From JAMXLO01 sp041487355 (GTDB lineage: Bacteria; Pseudomonadota; Alphaproteobacteria; Acetobacterales; Acetobacteraceae), in the NCBI GenBank assembly GCA_041487355.1, contig JBGPND010000243.1, positions 1 to 7,052 of the forward strand: 7,052 nt of DNA, read 5' to 3'. Shown in pieces: positions 6,244 through 7,052 of the stretch; the stretch's first letter is position 1, and each line of letters starts with the position of its first letter. The notes under the pieces were generated by a model that saw only the letters and a list, made by a program, of their open reading frames with translations, was not told the DNA's origin and made no database searches. The translations under genes and the position numbers were made by a program.

Positions 6244-6264
6244 GCCGGCAACTATAGTGCCGGC
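6244..6264. repeat. Perfect 7-bp inverted repeat with TATAGT in its loop region
   Basis: GCCGGCA at 6244-6250 and TGCCGGC at 6258-6264 are exact reverse complements around the 7-base loop ACTATAG. The sequence TATAGT (6253-6258) is one base from the sigma-70 -10 consensus and lies about 60 bases before the GxxExxY start. I find no matching -35 box at 16-18 bases, so the promoter reading is speculative. The palindrome could also be an operator or an end of the repeat-bounded element next to it. Confidence 0.4.
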
Positions 6265-6281
6265 GGAACGTGTTGATTCTC

Positions 6282-6317
6282 CGCGGAGATCGCGGAGAGC
6301 GCAGAGTTCGCAGAGAA
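6282..6317 (+). repeat. Upstream array of four 9-base units (CGCRGAGNN)
   Basis: Four consecutive 9-mers: CGCGGAGAT, CGCGGAGAG, CGCAGAGTT and CGCAGAGAA. The array ends exactly one base before the GTG at 6318. It is the inverted counterpart of the array at 6729-6764. Aligning this array with the reverse complement of the other, the inner two units differ at about one base and the outer two are more diverged. Confidence 0.8.
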
Positions 6318-6701
6318 GTGAATAATACTGAGCCAGGCTCCAGCCTGACCGATCGGATCATCCGGCTGGGCATTAAGGTGCTTAGAAGGCTTGGCCCGGG
6401 CCTGCTCGAATCGGTCTACGAGGAATGTCTGTGCAGGGAGCTTGGACATAATGGAACCACGTACGCGCGCCAGGTCCCGCTCGCCGTCACCTATGAGGAC
6501 GTGCGCCTCAACCGCGGTTATCGTGCCGACATCATCGTCGAACAGGAAGCCATCCTGGAGCTGAAATGCGTCGAGCGCATCCTGCCGCTGCATGAAGCAC
6601 AGACTCTGACCTATCTCCGCCTGAGCGGATGCAAAGTCGGACTGCTCATGAACTTCAACAGTGTCATGCTGAAGGACGGATTGCGACGCTTCATCCCGTA
6701 A
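6318..6701 (+). CDS. GxxExxY protein (PD-(D/E)XK nuclease-like)
   Basis: A 127-residue protein of the GxxExxY family. Its name motif is at 28-34 (GLLESVY), preceded by the usual helix with LGPG. The core carries Asp71 in YRADIIVE and the Glu81-x-Lys83 pair in LELKCVE, followed by Gln95 in HEAQTLTYLRLSG. This is the D...ExK...Q pattern of the PD-(D/E)XK nuclease fold to which the family (PDDEXK_3, as I recall) is assigned. No biological function is established that I know of. The GTG at 6318 is chosen because family members start about 25 residues before GxxExxY. A GTG at 6270 would translate through the repeat array and add Arg-rich sequence. The ribosome site is poor: only AGAG-type purines within the array itself. 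It is flanked on both sides by inverted 9-base repeat arrays, suggesting a mobile or horizontally moved cassette. It stands alone, not in an operon. Confidence 0.86.
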   Translation: MNNTEPGSSLTDRIIRLGIKVLRRLGPGLLESVYEECLCRELGHNGTTYARQVPLAVTYEDVRLNRGYRADIIVEQEAILELKCVERILPLHEAQTLTYLRLSGCKVGLLMNFNSVMLKDGLRRFIP

Positions 6702-6728
6702 CCCTTTTGCGCGAAGCGCATCGAATCC

Positions 6729-6764
6729 TTCTCTGCGATCTCTGCGTTCTCTGCGCCCTCTGTG
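6729..6764 (-). repeat. Downstream array of four 9-base units (NNCTCTGCG), inverted to the upstream array
   Basis: Four consecutive 9-mers on the plus strand: TTCTCTGCG, ATCTCTGCG, TTCTCTGCG and CCCTCTGTG. Read on the minus strand they match the CGCAGAGNN units before the GxxExxY gene, so the two arrays form an imperfect inverted repeat of 36 bases enclosing the gene. The array starts 27 bases after the GxxExxY stop and ends 8 bases before the stop of the minus-strand membrane gene, so it could also act in transcript termination. Confidence 0.8.
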
Positions 6765-6772
6765 TTATTGCT

Positions 6773-7052
6773 TCATTCGCCACTCGCTCCGACGGCGCGA
6801 CCCTTGGTCCGAACAAACACTGCAGCGGCGCGTGCCCGGAGCAGTACCTTGCCCGTTCCGGGTCCCAGCAGAAGCATTGCCGGAACGCCAACCGCCATGG
6901 CGATCAGCAGCCGTAGCGCGATCAGCGGTACCGGCGACCCGGGCTCGCCCATCGCGTACGGTAGTATGAATCCGACGATGGTTGCCAGGACCATGGCGCC
7001 CAGCATCGGCAAGCCTGCGCGTAGCGGGCGCAGTGGGCTGGTGTGCAGGACG
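6773..7052 (-). CDS. Integral membrane protein, C-terminal fragment
   Basis: An open frame on the minus strand runs from the right edge to a TGA at 6773-6775, giving about 92 residues of a longer protein whose start lies outside. It contains two clear membrane helices: one around MLGAMVLATIVGFILPYAM and one around LIALRLLIAMAVGVPAMLLL, separated by the short loop GEPGSPVP. A basic cytoplasmic-looking tail follows (LLRARAAAVFVRTKGR). The pattern would fit the last two helices of a polytopic transporter, such as a polysaccharide flippase-type protein, but nothing in the fragment is diagnostic and I do not assign a family. A TTG at 7012 or ATGs just inside could be internal starts, but the frame stays open to the edge, so a partial gene is the simpler reading. 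Confidence 0.62.
   Translation of the reverse strand, partial: VLHTSPLRPLRAGLPMLGAMVLATIVGFILPYAMGEPGSPVPLIALRLLIAMAVGVPAMLLLGPGTGKVLLRARAAAVFVRTKGRAVGASGE

Noticed and set aside
5492..6325. 277-codon plus-strand open frame
   Set aside because: It runs antisense through the FmdB-type gene and through the membrane gene in the wrong frame. Only the segment from 5629 to 5760 is real, as the first half of the frameshifted membrane gene.
6104..6373. N-terminal extension of the FmdB-type protein back to 6373
   Set aside because: The family starts at MPTYDYDC, a ribosome site sits before that ATG, and the extension is antisense to the repeat array and the GxxExxY start.
6282..6764. CRISPR array
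   Set aside because: The 9-base units are directly adjacent with no spacers and occur in two short inverted blocks around a gene, so this is not a CRISPR locus.

Overview
The window is GC-rich bacterial chromosome with tightly packed genes on both strands, many GTG starts and typical Gram-negative export signals (a lipobox and a Sec signal peptide). Protein content and codon use suggest an alphaproteobacterium. An Acetobacteraceae-like member of the Rhodospirillales is my best guess, but it is only a guess because no rRNA or core phylogenetic marker is present. There are no tRNA or rRNA genes, no CRISPR array and no recognisable transposase.

Layout. (1) Minus strand, 1-383: the first 47 codons of an aldose 1-epimerase run off the left edge, preceded by a doubtful small membrane protein overlapping its start by 7 bases. 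(2) Minus strand, 630-1647: a two-gene envelope operon. It encodes an exported Ala/Gln-rich coiled-coil protein and a small lipoprotein with a CxxGDxxAC motif and a glycine zipper. (3) 1648-2093: a gap with no convincing intact gene. (4) Plus strand, 2107-3840: an LhgO-like FAD-dependent oxidoreductase followed 21 bases later by a small NPPY-type methyltransferase. (5) Minus strand, 3837-5531: a gamma-glutamyltransferase-family Ntn hydrolase converging on the methyltransferase; both stop codons lie within the same CTAG. (6) Plus strand, 5629-5867: a two-helix membrane protein resembling the CBU_0592 family, broken by an apparent one-base deletion. (7) Minus strand, 5864-6103: an FmdB-type zinc-ribbon protein. 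(8) Plus strand, 6318-6701: a GxxExxY (PD-(D/E)XK-like) protein enclosed by two inverted arrays, each of four 9-base units. (9) Minus strand, 6773 to the right edge: the C-terminal part of an integral membrane protein.

Functionally this is a mosaic of small transcription units rather than one pathway. The oxidoreductase and the Ntn hydrolase look metabolic, the coiled-coil/lipoprotein pair belongs to the envelope, and the methyltransferase and GxxExxY gene have an accessory flavour.

The observations most worth following are the GxxExxY gene boxed by inverted 9-mer arrays, the Ntn hydrolase that keeps the catalytic core but appears to lack the residues that grip a gamma-glutamyl group, the frameshifted membrane gene, and the uncharacterised envelope pair.
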